Source: UBA1858 sp045106935 (GTDB lineage Bacteria; Pseudomonadota; Gammaproteobacteria; UBA4575). From it: 32,682 nt of DNA. Shown here in pieces: positions 17,648 to 26,191 of the stretch; position 1 is the first letter of the stretch, and the number at the start of each line of letters is the position of its first letter. The position numbers and the translations under genes are program-made. Location of the stretch: assembly GCA_045106935.1 (NCBI GenBank), contig JBGCFN010000026.1:1-32682 (forward strand). Direction: 5' to 3'. The notes under the pieces were generated by a model. It did no database searches, had not been told where the DNA came from, and was given only the letters and a program-made list of their open reading frames with translations.

Positions 17648-18832
17648 ATTGTATATTGGTTGCAACGAATAACTCCTCAGCGACCTAGCAAATTCCTCTA
17701 ATACTCTAATCCCTGTCGCTTCTGCGGCTTGGCACCATTCGGCGACGGCTTTTAACATGCTTTCGTTACTCTTATATTTGGCCGTCCACAGCGCCGTTAA
17801 TTTCTGTTGATATTCATACACGGTTTTAAGCTGAAGATTGTCATGCAGAATCTGGTTGAGATGATCTATTTGTGGCGCAGTCATGATACTGCGTTCTCGT
17901 ATTATGGCTTTTTGAACACGTTTTAGCGCAGTGCGGTAACTGCCTTCTGCCTGGCCAATTTCAGCCTTCAAAACAGGCAAGGTGACCTGCTTGGCGTAAT
18001 CTGACATGACATGCAGCTTACTCGTCAACATGGCGCGTACTGACTCAAGATCCAACAAGTCTTTTTCATGTTGCGCAGTGGCTTGATTAGGGCGAGGGGC
18101 CACTTTCTTCACTTCGGCTAATCCCACGGCACTCAGCAGACGTATATACATCCAGCCAATATCAAATTCCCACCAGTGCACTGAGAAGCGTGCTGAACTG
18201 GGATAAGCGTGGTGATTATTATGTAATTCTTCTCCGCCAATAATAATCCCGATATTCGTTAGATTTGTAGATCCATCTTGTGGTTCAAAATTTCGATAGC
18301 CCCAATAATGACCTGCACCATTGACTAAGCCAGCCGCAAAAAATGGAATCCACGCTAACTGAATCGCCCAGTAAGTCAGACCGATCGGCCCAAATAAGGT
18401 GAGATAAACAAGCAAGCAAATGCCCATGCCAGTGAAGCTATATCGCTTATAAATTTTCTCTACCCAATCCTCCGGTGTGCCATGCCCATATTCCTGACTG
18501 ACTTGTGGGTCAAAGGCGGATAGTCGATACAACTCGGCGCCCTCAAGTAGCACTTTCTTAATTCCGTGCACATAGGGACTATGCGGATCATTTTCTCCTT
18601 CTGTACACGCATGATGCTTGCGATGCACTGCTACCCATTCTTTAGTATTTTGGCCAGTGGTAAACCATAGCCAGAAACGGAATATATGACTAATAAAAGG
18701 ATGTAGCGTAATGGCGTGGTGAGCTTGGCAACGGTGAAGATATAGCGTCACTGACACAATCGTAAGATGTGTGGCAAGTAATACGCAAAGTAAATCTCCC
18801 CACCAAGGTAATTGTAAAATTCCATCTAACAT
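17639..18832 (-). CDS. Membrane fatty acid desaturase (acyl-CoA/acyl-lipid delta-9 type)
   Basis: A di-iron membrane enzyme that introduces a cis double bond into fatty acyl chains. The 397-residue protein has the three histidine boxes: HRCQAHH (33-39), HRKHH (70-74) and HNNHH (204-208), interleaved with hydrophobic spans at about 10-30, 45-62 and 133-175. The core ends near residue 260. A further ~130 residues are charged and mostly helical, and their role is not evident. Regioselectivity cannot be read directly; the box arrangement resembles DesC/DesB-type delta-9 enzymes. It converges with rpmG and lies downstream of the hydantoinase-like gene. Confidence 0.9.
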   Translation of the reverse strand: MLDGILQLPWWGDLLCVLLATHLTIVSVTLYLHRCQAHHAITLHPFISHIFRFWLWFTTGQNTKEWVAVHRKHHACTEGENDPHSPYVHGIKKVLLEGAELYRLSAFDPQVSQEYGHGTPEDWVEKIYKRYSFTGMGICLLVYLTLFGPIGLTYWAIQLAWIPFFAAGLVNGAGHYWGYRNFEPQDGSTNLTNIGIIIGGEELHNNHHAYPSSARFSVHWWEFDIGWMYIRLLSAVGLAEVKKVAPRPNQATAQHEKDLLDLESVRAMLTSKLHVMSDYAKQVTLPVLKAEIGQAEGSYRTALKRVQKAIIRERSIMTAPQIDHLNQILHDNLQLKTVYEYQQKLTALWTAKYKSNESMLKAVAEWCQAAEATGIRVLEEFARSLRSYSLQPIYNHA

Positions 18833-18917
18833 TAGAATGCTTCCCTCAAGCGCTTCATTTTATTCTATCGACAAATCATACGTGGGCTTAGGGATAACCG
18901 GCAAGTTCTAACTAAAT

Positions 18918-20882
18918 TTAAGGATGATCTGTGTTCAATTGCAGATGAAGATGGCCATGTTCGGTCACCTCAGCTTGCCAATCTTTCTCTACATATATCG
19001 TACCGGAATCATCCAGCACGATGCATGGGTGAGTTAACTTTTGACCGCTCACTAATTCATGACGTGCATAAATCGGCACAGGTGAATGGATATCGGCCAC
19101 CTGGGTCATTGCCGTTGGCTCTGCTGGCGTGCCTTGCTTAATCGACAGAGGTTCAAGTTCAGGCGCATCCTGATACACCCATACTCTCACAGTGACTAAC
19201 TCAATATTGTCGATAGGCAAACTAAAGCCAAAGCGTTGTTGATGCATCTGTTGAAACTGCGCGTCAATGACGTCTTCAGACACACGTAAACTAATCACAC
19301 TAGATTGACCACGATAACGCAGATCTAACCATAAACTTGCACGGTGGCTGTCAATCTTGACCTCAGCAAGCTTGCGAGTGGCTTCTGCTTGTAATTGTGC
19401 AAACACAGTGTCCAGCCAGCCATGATCGAGTTGCGACCATAACTGACAAATAGATTGAGACATCATCTCACCGACGGGTGCGACCAACATGCCTTGAGCA
19501 GATAAAATGCCGGCATTCACGGGCACCAATATACTTGTAATGCCTAGCTCCTTGGCCACTGCACACATATGTAATCCACCCGCCCCTCCAAATGGAAATA
19601 AACAGAAGTCGCTAGGATCATGGCCGCGATGAATTGAGATGACACGCAGTGCCTGAACCATATGAGCATTTACCAACTGAATAATGCCTAAGGCAGCCTC
19701 TTCGATTGAGCATTGCATCCCTTCAGCCAGAGGTTGTAAGACGCGTTGTGCCGCCGCTCGGTCTAACTTCAGGCCACTGCTCCATGCCTGAGAAACAGGC
19801 AGTCTTCCCAACACGACATTGGCATCCGTAATAGTCGCTTGCTCACCTCCGTGGCCATAACATGCCGGGCCAGGCTGCGCGCCAGCCGATTCAGGGCCGA
19901 CGTGTAACCCGCCTGCGTCATCTAAGCGCGCGATTGATCCTCCCCCCGCCCCGATGGTATGAATATCTAGCATGGGTAACGCAAGTGGGAACTCTGCAAT
20001 TCTCCCTTCATTGGTATAACTGGGCTGCTGGTCTATTAATGAGACGTCAGTCGACGTGCCCCCCATATCCAGCGTTAATAATTTTCGATGACCACTGTGT
20101 TTAGCCACTTCGGTGGCCGCGACTACACCGCCCGCCGGCCCGGATAACAGTAACCGGACAGCTTGTTTTCCTGCACTCACTGCCGGTAGCGTCGTGGCAT
20201 CACTTTGCATCACATGAATGGTCGAAGTTAGCGTGGACTGCAGATCATGCAAATAACGTTGAGTCACGGGGCCTAAAAAACTGTTTAGCCAGGTGACCAC
20301 GGCACGTTCATACTCACGTTGTTCAGGCAATAACTGGCTAGAGCGAGAGATAAAAGCATCTCCTTGCAGTGCATCCTCAATAGTCAATTCGTGGCTATCA
20401 TTCAAAAATGAAAACAACATGCATATCGCCACCGCCTCGACACCTTGTTCATTTAAGGTTGTTTTTAGTTCTGCTAATTGTTGTGGGTTGATCTCATTGA
20501 GTTCACCTCCATCCGCTTGTAATCGTCCTTCAAGCTCAAAGCACAATGTGCGCTCAATTAACTGCCGATCAGCTTGAGGGCACAAGCTATAAAGTTGAGA
20601 CCTGGCCTGACGGCCAATATGAAGAATATCTTTTAATCCCTGATTAGTAATGAATGCCGTTTTTGCACCTTTACCTTCTAGCAGCGCATTGGTGGCAACC
20701 GTAGTACCATGGACAATATGCACAGACTCTGGAGCAATGTTCAGATGCTTCAAACCAGCCACAATGGCTTGCTCTGGCGCATGTGGGGTAGAAGGAATTT
20801 TATAAGTCACAAAGGTGCCGTTTTTATATAAAATAAAATCTGTAAATGTCCCACCTGTATCAATACCAACTAATTCGGGCAT
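18918..20882 (-). CDS. Hydantoinase/oxoprolinase family ATPase, A-type subunit
   Basis: 654 residues of the HyuA/N-methylhydantoinase A family, which couple ATP hydrolysis to opening or carboxylating cyclic or ketone substrates, usually with a HyuB partner. It has the phosphate loop GIDTGGTFTDF (5-15), VHGTTVATNALLEGKG, GPAGGVVAA, the second loop LDMGGTSTDVSL, TIGAGGGSIA, GPACYGHGG and FPFGGAGGLHMCAVA. All actin-like ATPase motifs appear intact and the length is normal. No HyuB (hydantoinase B) gene is present in the window, so the substrate is undetermined. The gene is divergent from the ABC operon across a 93-base region. Confidence 0.9.
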   Translation of the reverse strand: MPELVGIDTGGTFTDFILYKNGTFVTYKIPSTPHAPEQAIVAGLKHLNIAPESVHIVHGTTVATNALLEGKGAKTAFITNQGLKDILHIGRQARSQLYSLCPQADRQLIERTLCFELEGRLQADGGELNEINPQQLAELKTTLNEQGVEAVAICMLFSFLNDSHELTIEDALQGDAFISRSSQLLPEQREYERAVVTWLNSFLGPVTQRYLHDLQSTLTSTIHVMQSDATTLPAVSAGKQAVRLLLSGPAGGVVAATEVAKHSGHRKLLTLDMGGTSTDVSLIDQQPSYTNEGRIAEFPLALPMLDIHTIGAGGGSIARLDDAGGLHVGPESAGAQPGPACYGHGGEQATITDANVVLGRLPVSQAWSSGLKLDRAAAQRVLQPLAEGMQCSIEEAALGIIQLVNAHMVQALRVISIHRGHDPSDFCLFPFGGAGGLHMCAVAKELGITSILVPVNAGILSAQGMLVAPVGEMMSQSICQLWSQLDHGWLDTVFAQLQAEATRKLAEVKIDSHRASLWLDLRYRGQSSVISLRVSEDVIDAQFQQMHQQRFGFSLPIDNIELVTVRVWVYQDAPELEPLSIKQGTPAEPTAMTQVADIHSPVPIYARHELVSGQKLTHPCIVLDDSGTIYVEKDWQAEVTEHGHLHLQLNTDHP

Positions 20883-20921
20883 ATTGTTCCTAACACTATT
20901 AAATTACGCTGATTCACTAAC

Positions 20922-20978
20922 CACGGATTACCCAAGACGGATTACCAAGAACGGATAATAATAGAACCGAGGATTATG
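20922..20978 (+). repeat. Tract of short imperfect direct repeats before the ABC operon
   Basis: Four consecutive 13-15-base units related to GACGGATTACCAA: 20922-20935, 20936-20948, 20949-20963 and 20964-20978. The first two are nearly identical and the last two have drifted (ACGGATAAT, ACCGAGGATTA). The last unit contains the GAGG ribosome-binding site and overlaps the ATG at 20976, and a further partial unit (GAACCGATTATT) lies in the first codons. The tract occupies most of the divergent hyuA-like/ABC control region. Confidence 0.6.
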
Positions 20979-21896
20979 GAACCGATTATTCAGGCCACCA
21001 ATGTAAGTCATCATTACCGCCACCAGCCTTCCGTGACAGCACTTAGCTTAACGTTAGCACATGGTGAAGTCATGGCCTTACTGGGCACCAATGGCGCGGG
21101 CAAAACCACCACCTTGCGTCTATTAACCGGTGAACTTGCGCCCGATGCCGGGCAAGTGACCATCAACAACATCGATTTAAATTTACATCCACTTAAAGCA
21201 AAGCTGAGTTTAGGTTATCTGCCTGATACTGCCCCTTTATATGACGACCTCAGTGTTGATGAATATTTAAGTTACTGCGCACGCATTAGAGGCATGAGCC
21301 GAGCGCATTCACGTCAGCGTGTGCAAGCAGTAAAGAATTTTTGCGAATTACAATCGGTAGGCAATCGATTAATAAAAAAATTATCTAAGGGTTACCAACA
21401 AAGAATTGGTATTGCTCAAGCCATTATCCATGAGCCCAAAGCAATTATTCTGGATGAGCCCACAAATGGACTCGACCCGACTCAAATCCATGAGATGCGT
21501 GACCTGATTCTTCATTTGCGTAACGATGCCGCGGTTTTACTCTCGACTCACCATCTAAATGACGTTGAACAAGTTTGCGATCGTGTGCATATGCTTAAAC
21601 AAGGCAGCACTGTGTTTTGTAAAAATATTGATGACCTCCAGCAAGCCACACGAATACGTGCACGTTTTAGTGGCGCACCACCCGCGGATGCACTCAATAA
21701 TATTCAGGCCATTGATAAAGTTCACCAACTGAATGACAACACCGTCGAGTTAATTATTAATGATGACTTAGATAAAACAAAAACAGATATCTTAGCTATG
21801 TCGCAATCAAATCAATGGGGTTTGGTAGAAATTTACGATATTCGTGAAACGTTAGAAAACGTATTCGTCTCTGAAGTATTAAGAGGTATTCACTAA
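20976..21896 (+). CDS. ABC transporter ATP-binding protein, GldA-like
   Basis: 306 residues. Walker A is GTNGAGKTT (37-45), the signature is LSKGYQQRIGIA (136-146), Walker B is IILDEPTNGLD (157-167), and the switch histidine is in LSTHHL. The SKGY signature variant is typical of the GldA/NosF/ABC-2 subfamily. The C-terminal 90 residues form an extra domain. It is the first gene of a four- or five-gene (+) operon: the permease ATG is 1 base after its stop. The GAGG ribosome-binding site is 3 bases before the ATG. Confidence 0.94.
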   Translation: MEPIIQATNVSHHYRHQPSVTALSLTLAHGEVMALLGTNGAGKTTTLRLLTGELAPDAGQVTINNIDLNLHPLKAKLSLGYLPDTAPLYDDLSVDEYLSYCARIRGMSRAHSRQRVQAVKNFCELQSVGNRLIKKLSKGYQQRIGIAQAIIHEPKAIILDEPTNGLDPTQIHEMRDLILHLRNDAAVLLSTHHLNDVEQVCDRVHMLKQGSTVFCKNIDDLQQATRIRARFSGAPPADALNNIQAIDKVHQLNDNTVELIINDDLDKTKTDILAMSQSNQWGLVEIYDIRETLENVFVSEVLRGIH

Positions 21897-21897
21897 A

Positions 21898-22650
21898 ATG
21901 GTGAGCATCAGCATTTTACTTAACGAATTGCGCCGCATCTGGATGCAGCCATTAGTCTGGGTAGTCCTTGGATTAACCTTTATTGTGATTGCGTTATTAT
22001 TTTTAGTCTTACTAAATAATTTTCACTTAGATATACAAGTCAAATTTGCAGGCAATGATAATGCGCCGGGCGTGACAGATTCTGTGTTTTATCCCATGTT
22101 GTTTTGGAGCGCAATCATTGGCGCACTAATGATGCCCATTTTTACACTGCGCGTGGTCACCGAAGAGAAAATACGCCAGCAACATACTTTACTTAGCAGC
22201 GCGCCGATTAAATGCACCACCATCATTCTCACCAAGTTATTAGCTATTACGTCTGTTGCGGTGGGTTTTGCACTATTAAATTTAATCTTTCCGCTCACCA
22301 TGTCTGGCATCGTTAATTTAGATTGGGGGAAAATTGCCGCAGGCATTGTGGGCATGCTGCTATTTCAAATCAGCTATGCGGCTATATGCGTGTGGATTGC
22401 AACACTAACTCAAAACATTATGTTTACTCTACTTAGTTGCTTAGGCATGTTTTTGCTTTCGTTTATTTTGTTTTATTCAGCGACGTCAGAACAAAGTGCC
22501 AGCAATTTGTTTTTACATATGTCCAGCTTTACTCATCTGCTGTCGCCTTTGTCTGGGTTAATCACTAGCGTTGATATGTTTTACTTCACTATCGTCACCG
22601 CCTTGTTTAGCACCTTATCGATTATTCATTTACGCTATAAAAGAGACTAA
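21898..22650 (+). CDS. ABC-2 type permease, GldF-like
   Basis: A 250-residue inner-membrane protein with about six hydrophobic spans (including about 15-40, 60-80, 103-135 and 165-195). The arrangement and the charged loop RVVTEEKIRQQHTLLSSAPI resemble ABC-2/GldF permeases. It begins immediately after the ATPase stop and is followed 5 bases later by the GldG-like gene, so the three products very probably form one complex. The substrate is unknown. Confidence 0.88.
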   Translation: MVSISILLNELRRIWMQPLVWVVLGLTFIVIALLFLVLLNNFHLDIQVKFAGNDNAPGVTDSVFYPMLFWSAIIGALMMPIFTLRVVTEEKIRQQHTLLSSAPIKCTTIILTKLLAITSVAVGFALLNLIFPLTMSGIVNLDWGKIAAGIVGMLLFQISYAAICVWIATLTQNIMFTLLSCLGMFLLSFILFYSATSEQSASNLFLHMSSFTHLLSPLSGLITSVDMFYFTIVTALFSTLSIIHLRYKRD

Positions 22651-22655
22651 CTATT

Positions 22656-24011
22656 TTGCCCAGCATTAATTACAAACGACGCGCCAGGCTTAAGTTATAC
22701 GCATACTCTTTTTTATGCGTGATCATTTTTGGGGGTTTGTTGTGGCTCAACAGTTTAGCCAACTGGCAATCAGATTGGACAGCAGGCGCGCGTAATACCA
22801 TTAATGAATCGAGCATTGAATTATTACAAAACATGGATGGCCCTATCGAACTGCATGCATACTTTGATAGCGACAGCCAAACGCGGCAACAACTCAGTCG
22901 TTTCATTGATAAATATAAGCGCTTCAAACAAGACATTTCATTAGCGTTTGTCGACAATCAATTATCTAGTGACCAGCTGATTGAAATGGGCTTCAGCCAA
23001 GTGGGTGAGCTCAAGATTTCATATGCTGATAACACTACTTTTATCAATCGTGTTAACGAACAAGATATTACAAGTGCGTTATTTAACGTGGCGAGAAAAG
23101 AAGATACGTGGATCGCTGTCATACAAGGCCATGGTGAACGTGACCCGCTGGATGCTGGCAACAATGGGTTAAGCAAATTAGTCAGTGAACTCAATAAAAC
23201 AGGCATCAAGGTGCAACCGATCAACTTACTCTCACAAGCCGTGATTCCTGATAACACCAAAGTGTTGATTATTGCAGGCGCACGCAATGCGTACTTAGGT
23301 GGCGAACTCAGATTGATCGAGGAATTTGTGAATAATGGTGGCAATTTACTTTGGCTACGTGACCCTGCTCAACAAAACTACTTTTCCAGCCTGGATGAAC
23401 TATTAGGCTTATCTTTAGTGCCGGGCGTAGTGATCGATGCCAATACAAAATTACGGATATTATTAGGAATTAAACATGCAGCTGTGATTCCAGTGACGGA
23501 ATTTCATAAACACAGTATTACTGAAGCCTTAAAAACACACTTATTATTTCCGTTTACCAGCGCGTTGATGCCTCAGACCTCATCTGGTTGGCAAACACAC
23601 ACACTATTTAAATCACTGGCGCGCTCCTGGGCAGAAGTTGGTGAGATAAACACAGATAAGTTAAAATACGAGCAAGAACTTGGAGATACCCAAGGCCCGC
23701 TGACTATTGGGTTGGCATTATCGCGTGACATTGAACAAAATCAACAGCGTGTCATTGTGATTGGTGATTCTGATTTTATGGCCAATGGCTATATTGGCTA
23801 TGGAGCCAATTTTGCGCTCAGTTTGCACATATTAAATTGGCTAACTGAAGACGATAAGTTACTCTCTATCACACATCGCGCAGCGCCAGATCAAAGTTTA
23901 GAATTATCAGACAAGGATGTAACATTCATTGCGCTAATATTATTACTCGTTGTGCCGGTGGTGTTAATTGGCACAGGGTTTGGAATACGTTGGCGGCGAC
24001 ACAAGCATTAA
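22656..24011 (+). CDS. GldG-like ABC auxiliary protein
   Basis: 451 residues starting at TTG 22656. One N-terminal membrane span (about 14-31) is followed by a large periplasmic region with the ABC-transporter auxiliary (GldG/IFT52-like) domain, recognised from IAVIQGHGERDP, NTKVLIIAGAR, GGNLLWLRDP and RVIVIGDSDFMANG. A C-terminal membrane span lies at about 424-443 with a basic tail (RWRRHKH). In Bacteroidetes GldG works with GldA and GldF in gliding and secretion, while homologues in Proteobacteria are of unknown role. No DUF4340 protein, often the next gene in such operons, is present. Confidence 0.85.
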   Translation: MPSINYKRRARLKLYAYSFLCVIIFGGLLWLNSLANWQSDWTAGARNTINESSIELLQNMDGPIELHAYFDSDSQTRQQLSRFIDKYKRFKQDISLAFVDNQLSSDQLIEMGFSQVGELKISYADNTTFINRVNEQDITSALFNVARKEDTWIAVIQGHGERDPLDAGNNGLSKLVSELNKTGIKVQPINLLSQAVIPDNTKVLIIAGARNAYLGGELRLIEEFVNNGGNLLWLRDPAQQNYFSSLDELLGLSLVPGVVIDANTKLRILLGIKHAAVIPVTEFHKHSITEALKTHLLFPFTSALMPQTSSGWQTHTLFKSLARSWAEVGEINTDKLKYEQELGDTQGPLTIGLALSRDIEQNQQRVIVIGDSDFMANGYIGYGANFALSLHILNWLTEDDKLLSITHRAAPDQSLELSDKDVTFIALILLLVVPVVLIGTGFGIRWRRHKH

Positions 24012-24026
24012 TACCAAACAATCACT

Positions 24027-25031
24027 ATGACTACCTCGGCGAACACACACGGATCTGTGAACGAAGCACTAAATATTAATGTCAGCACTGATATTGTCAG
24101 TGGCCTGCATGAACACTTTACGGTCAGGTACAGCGATGAACCCGCCGAGAATATTATTCACTCACTGGCCAATGTCACCGCACCTTCACTAGAGTCCGAA
24201 CAACTATTTGAGTCCTGGCAAGGGGCGGTCAATCAGGCGAGCCACCCAGAGGGTTGGCAGTTATTTCAAAATGATCAATACCTATTAGCTTGTGTGCCAA
24301 CCTCATTATTTGCACACTTACCGATGGATCAAGCTACTGAGGCGGCTTACTCCGCTATTTTTGAACAGATGCATCACGCTGGCTATCCTTATCTATTGCG
24401 CACATGGAACTTTTTCCCTGGTATCACCAGTGATGGTTATGCAGGGTCAGATCATTATCAGCTGTTTTGTTCGGGCCGGTCACGGGCATACGAGCAACAT
24501 TCACTCATAGAACAAGTTTATCCGGCAGCGACTGTCATCGGTACTCAAAGTGGGAATATGCAAATTTTCTTTATTGCTGCCAAACAAGCGGGCATCGGGA
24601 TTGAAAATGCCTTACAGGTTAGTGCATATGACTACCCTTCTATTTATAGCCAAGACCCCCCTTTATTTTCGCGCGCGCTGTTGCATCGCAACCAGTCACA
24701 AGAAATATTATTTGTCTCAGGCACGGCGAGCATTACTGGGCATGACACTCAGTATGCCGGTGACATTAATCGACAAACCGAAATATGTTTAGCCAACATT
24801 GAGCAACTTATCTCAACCGCCGTGAACGAACAAAATATGACGGCGATTACGCTACGCGATTTTTCTCAATTTAAGATCTACATTAAGAATCCTCACGATA
24901 TCGACACAGTCCGTACACATATTCAACAAATCTTAGGCCCAAGTGCGCCGGTCTATTATCTACAGGGTGATATGTGTCGTTCAGATTTATCAGTAGAAAT
25001 AGAAGCGCTCGCCATTATTCCAGTGATCTAA
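24027..25031 (+). CDS. FkbO/Hyg5/XanB2-family chorismatase
   Basis: A 334-residue protein with the family motifs in order: RTWNFFPGI (125-133), GR at 150-151, QVSAYDYP (197-204), PPLFSRA (211-217), FVSGTASITGH (229-239), GD at 245-246, and the C-terminal active-site segment GDMCRSDLSVEIEA (314-327) with conserved acids. Known members cleave chorismate: FkbO gives a dihydroxycyclohexadiene carboxylate, Hyg5 gives 3-hydroxybenzoate, and XanB2 gives 3- and 4-hydroxybenzoate. Which product forms here cannot be decided by eye. 4-hydroxybenzoate could feed ubiquinone synthesis. It lies 15 bases after the GldG-like gene and 10 bases before mutM. Confidence 0.85.
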   Translation: MTTSANTHGSVNEALNINVSTDIVSGLHEHFTVRYSDEPAENIIHSLANVTAPSLESEQLFESWQGAVNQASHPEGWQLFQNDQYLLACVPTSLFAHLPMDQATEAAYSAIFEQMHHAGYPYLLRTWNFFPGITSDGYAGSDHYQLFCSGRSRAYEQHSLIEQVYPAATVIGTQSGNMQIFFIAAKQAGIGIENALQVSAYDYPSIYSQDPPLFSRALLHRNQSQEILFVSGTASITGHDTQYAGDINRQTEICLANIEQLISTAVNEQNMTAITLRDFSQFKIYIKNPHDIDTVRTHIQQILGPSAPVYYLQGDMCRSDLSVEIEALAIIPVI

Positions 25032-25041
25032 CACCCCACTA

Positions 25042-25854
25042 ATGCCAGAGCTTCCTGAAGTAGAAACCACACGGCGCGGCATTGAACCTCATGTGAATGG
25101 GCAAAAAGTGTTATCGGTAGTCACACGCGCTAAAAAATTACGCTGGCCCATCCCCAACCAACTCAACAAAAAACTCAGCCAGCAGGTGATTACTTCCGTT
25201 AATCGACGTGGAAAATATTTATTGCTCAACACGGACCCTGGCACACTCATAATTCACTTAGGCATGTCAGGCAGCTTGCGTGTGACTGATACCAGCGCAA
25301 CTGCACAAAAACATGACCATGTGGATGTGGTGTTCAAAAATAATATTTTACGCCTGCGTGACCCACGCCGTTTTGGCGCCGTGCTGTGGACGGCTAAGAA
25401 CCCGCTCTCACATAAACTCTTAGCCTCATTAGGCCCCGAACCCTTAGAAGAAGAATTTACCGCACAACATTTATATCATGCGTCGCGTAACCGACGCATT
25501 TCCGTTAAAGAATTTATTATGAATTCTCATGTGGTGGTTGGTGTGGGAAACATTTATGCAACCGAAGCCTTGTTCACAAGTAAAATTCACCCGCTACGCG
25601 CGGCAGGAAAAATCTCTTTGCCGCGGTATGAATTATTAGTCAGTGCCATTAAAGAAATATTAGCAGATGCCATTCGACGCGGTGGCACGACATTAAGAGA
25701 CTTCACACGAGAAGATGGAAAGCCAGGATACTTCCAACAAGAATTACAGGTGTATGGAAGAACTAAACAGCCATGCATGGTGTGCGCACATCCTTTGCGT
25801 TCGACTAAGCAAGGGCAGCGCACAACAACTTATTGCACACGGTGTCAGCGTTAG
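25042..25854 (+). CDS. mutM: Formamidopyrimidine-DNA glycosylase
   Basis: A base-excision-repair glycosylase/AP lyase that removes 8-oxoguanine and formamidopyrimidines. It is 270 residues. It starts MPELPEVETTRRGI with the catalytic proline P2 and glutamate E3. Lysine K58 lies in NRRGKYLLL. The C-terminal zinc finger has C245, C248, C265 and C268. All catalytic residues are intact. It sits at the end of the ABC/chorismatase run rather than next to rpmG. Confidence 0.97.
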   Translation: MPELPEVETTRRGIEPHVNGQKVLSVVTRAKKLRWPIPNQLNKKLSQQVITSVNRRGKYLLLNTDPGTLIIHLGMSGSLRVTDTSATAQKHDHVDVVFKNNILRLRDPRRFGAVLWTAKNPLSHKLLASLGPEPLEEEFTAQHLYHASRNRRISVKEFIMNSHVVVGVGNIYATEALFTSKIHPLRAAGKISLPRYELLVSAIKEILADAIRRGGTTLRDFTREDGKPGYFQQELQVYGRTKQPCMVCAHPLRSTKQGQRTTTYCTRCQR

Positions 25855-25898
25855 TGGTTAGCTTTATGGGTGAGGCGTCTAGTGAAAAACTAATTACA

Positions 25899-25926
25899 TA
25901 AAGGGCTCTGACCCCTTAATTTTTAA
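25899..25926 (+). terminator. REP-like hairpin and probable mutM terminator
   Basis: AAGGG (25901-25905) and CCCTT (25913-25917) form a hairpin around CTCTGAC, followed by AATTTTT. The sequence resembles the AAGGGCTCTGACCCCTT units that occur as dispersed repeats in many gammaproteobacterial genomes, which is recalled family knowledge, not a search result. Its position 45 bases after mutM with a T run supports termination of the (+) transcript. Confidence 0.5.
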
Positions 25927-25930
25927 AAAA

Positions 25931-26191
25931 TCACTTGCCAAAGACAAAGCGCATTAGATTCTTACTAATCTGCTCGCCTAATAAAGCTAGACTAAATGCT
26001 AATAATAGATATCCAATGATAAATATGGGAAAAAAGACCTCAGCCCTTGATAAACACATGGATGATAGGCAGAAAAAGTCTTCTATCATTTGACTTCCTT
26101 CCGCATGCTTATTGAATGTTGTCAAAGCAATCGCTACCAAGGCGACTCCGCCAATTAAAGAAATATATCCTATTTTATTTAATTTACTCAT
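25931..26191 (-). CDS. Small two-span membrane protein of unknown function
   Basis: Not recognised. 86 residues with hydrophobic spans at about 8-26 and 52-72 and a connecting loop with two cysteines (C41 and C46). The C-terminus is basic. The start is supported by GGAGG five bases upstream of the ATG, and the ATG overlaps the stop of the upstream small gene (ATGAGTAA), indicating translational coupling. No homologue can be named from the sequence. Confidence 0.7.
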   Translation of the reverse strand: MSKLNKIGYISLIGGVALVAIALTTFNKHAEGSQMIEDFFCLSSMCLSRAEVFFPIFIIGYLLLAFSLALLGEQISKNLMRFVFGK

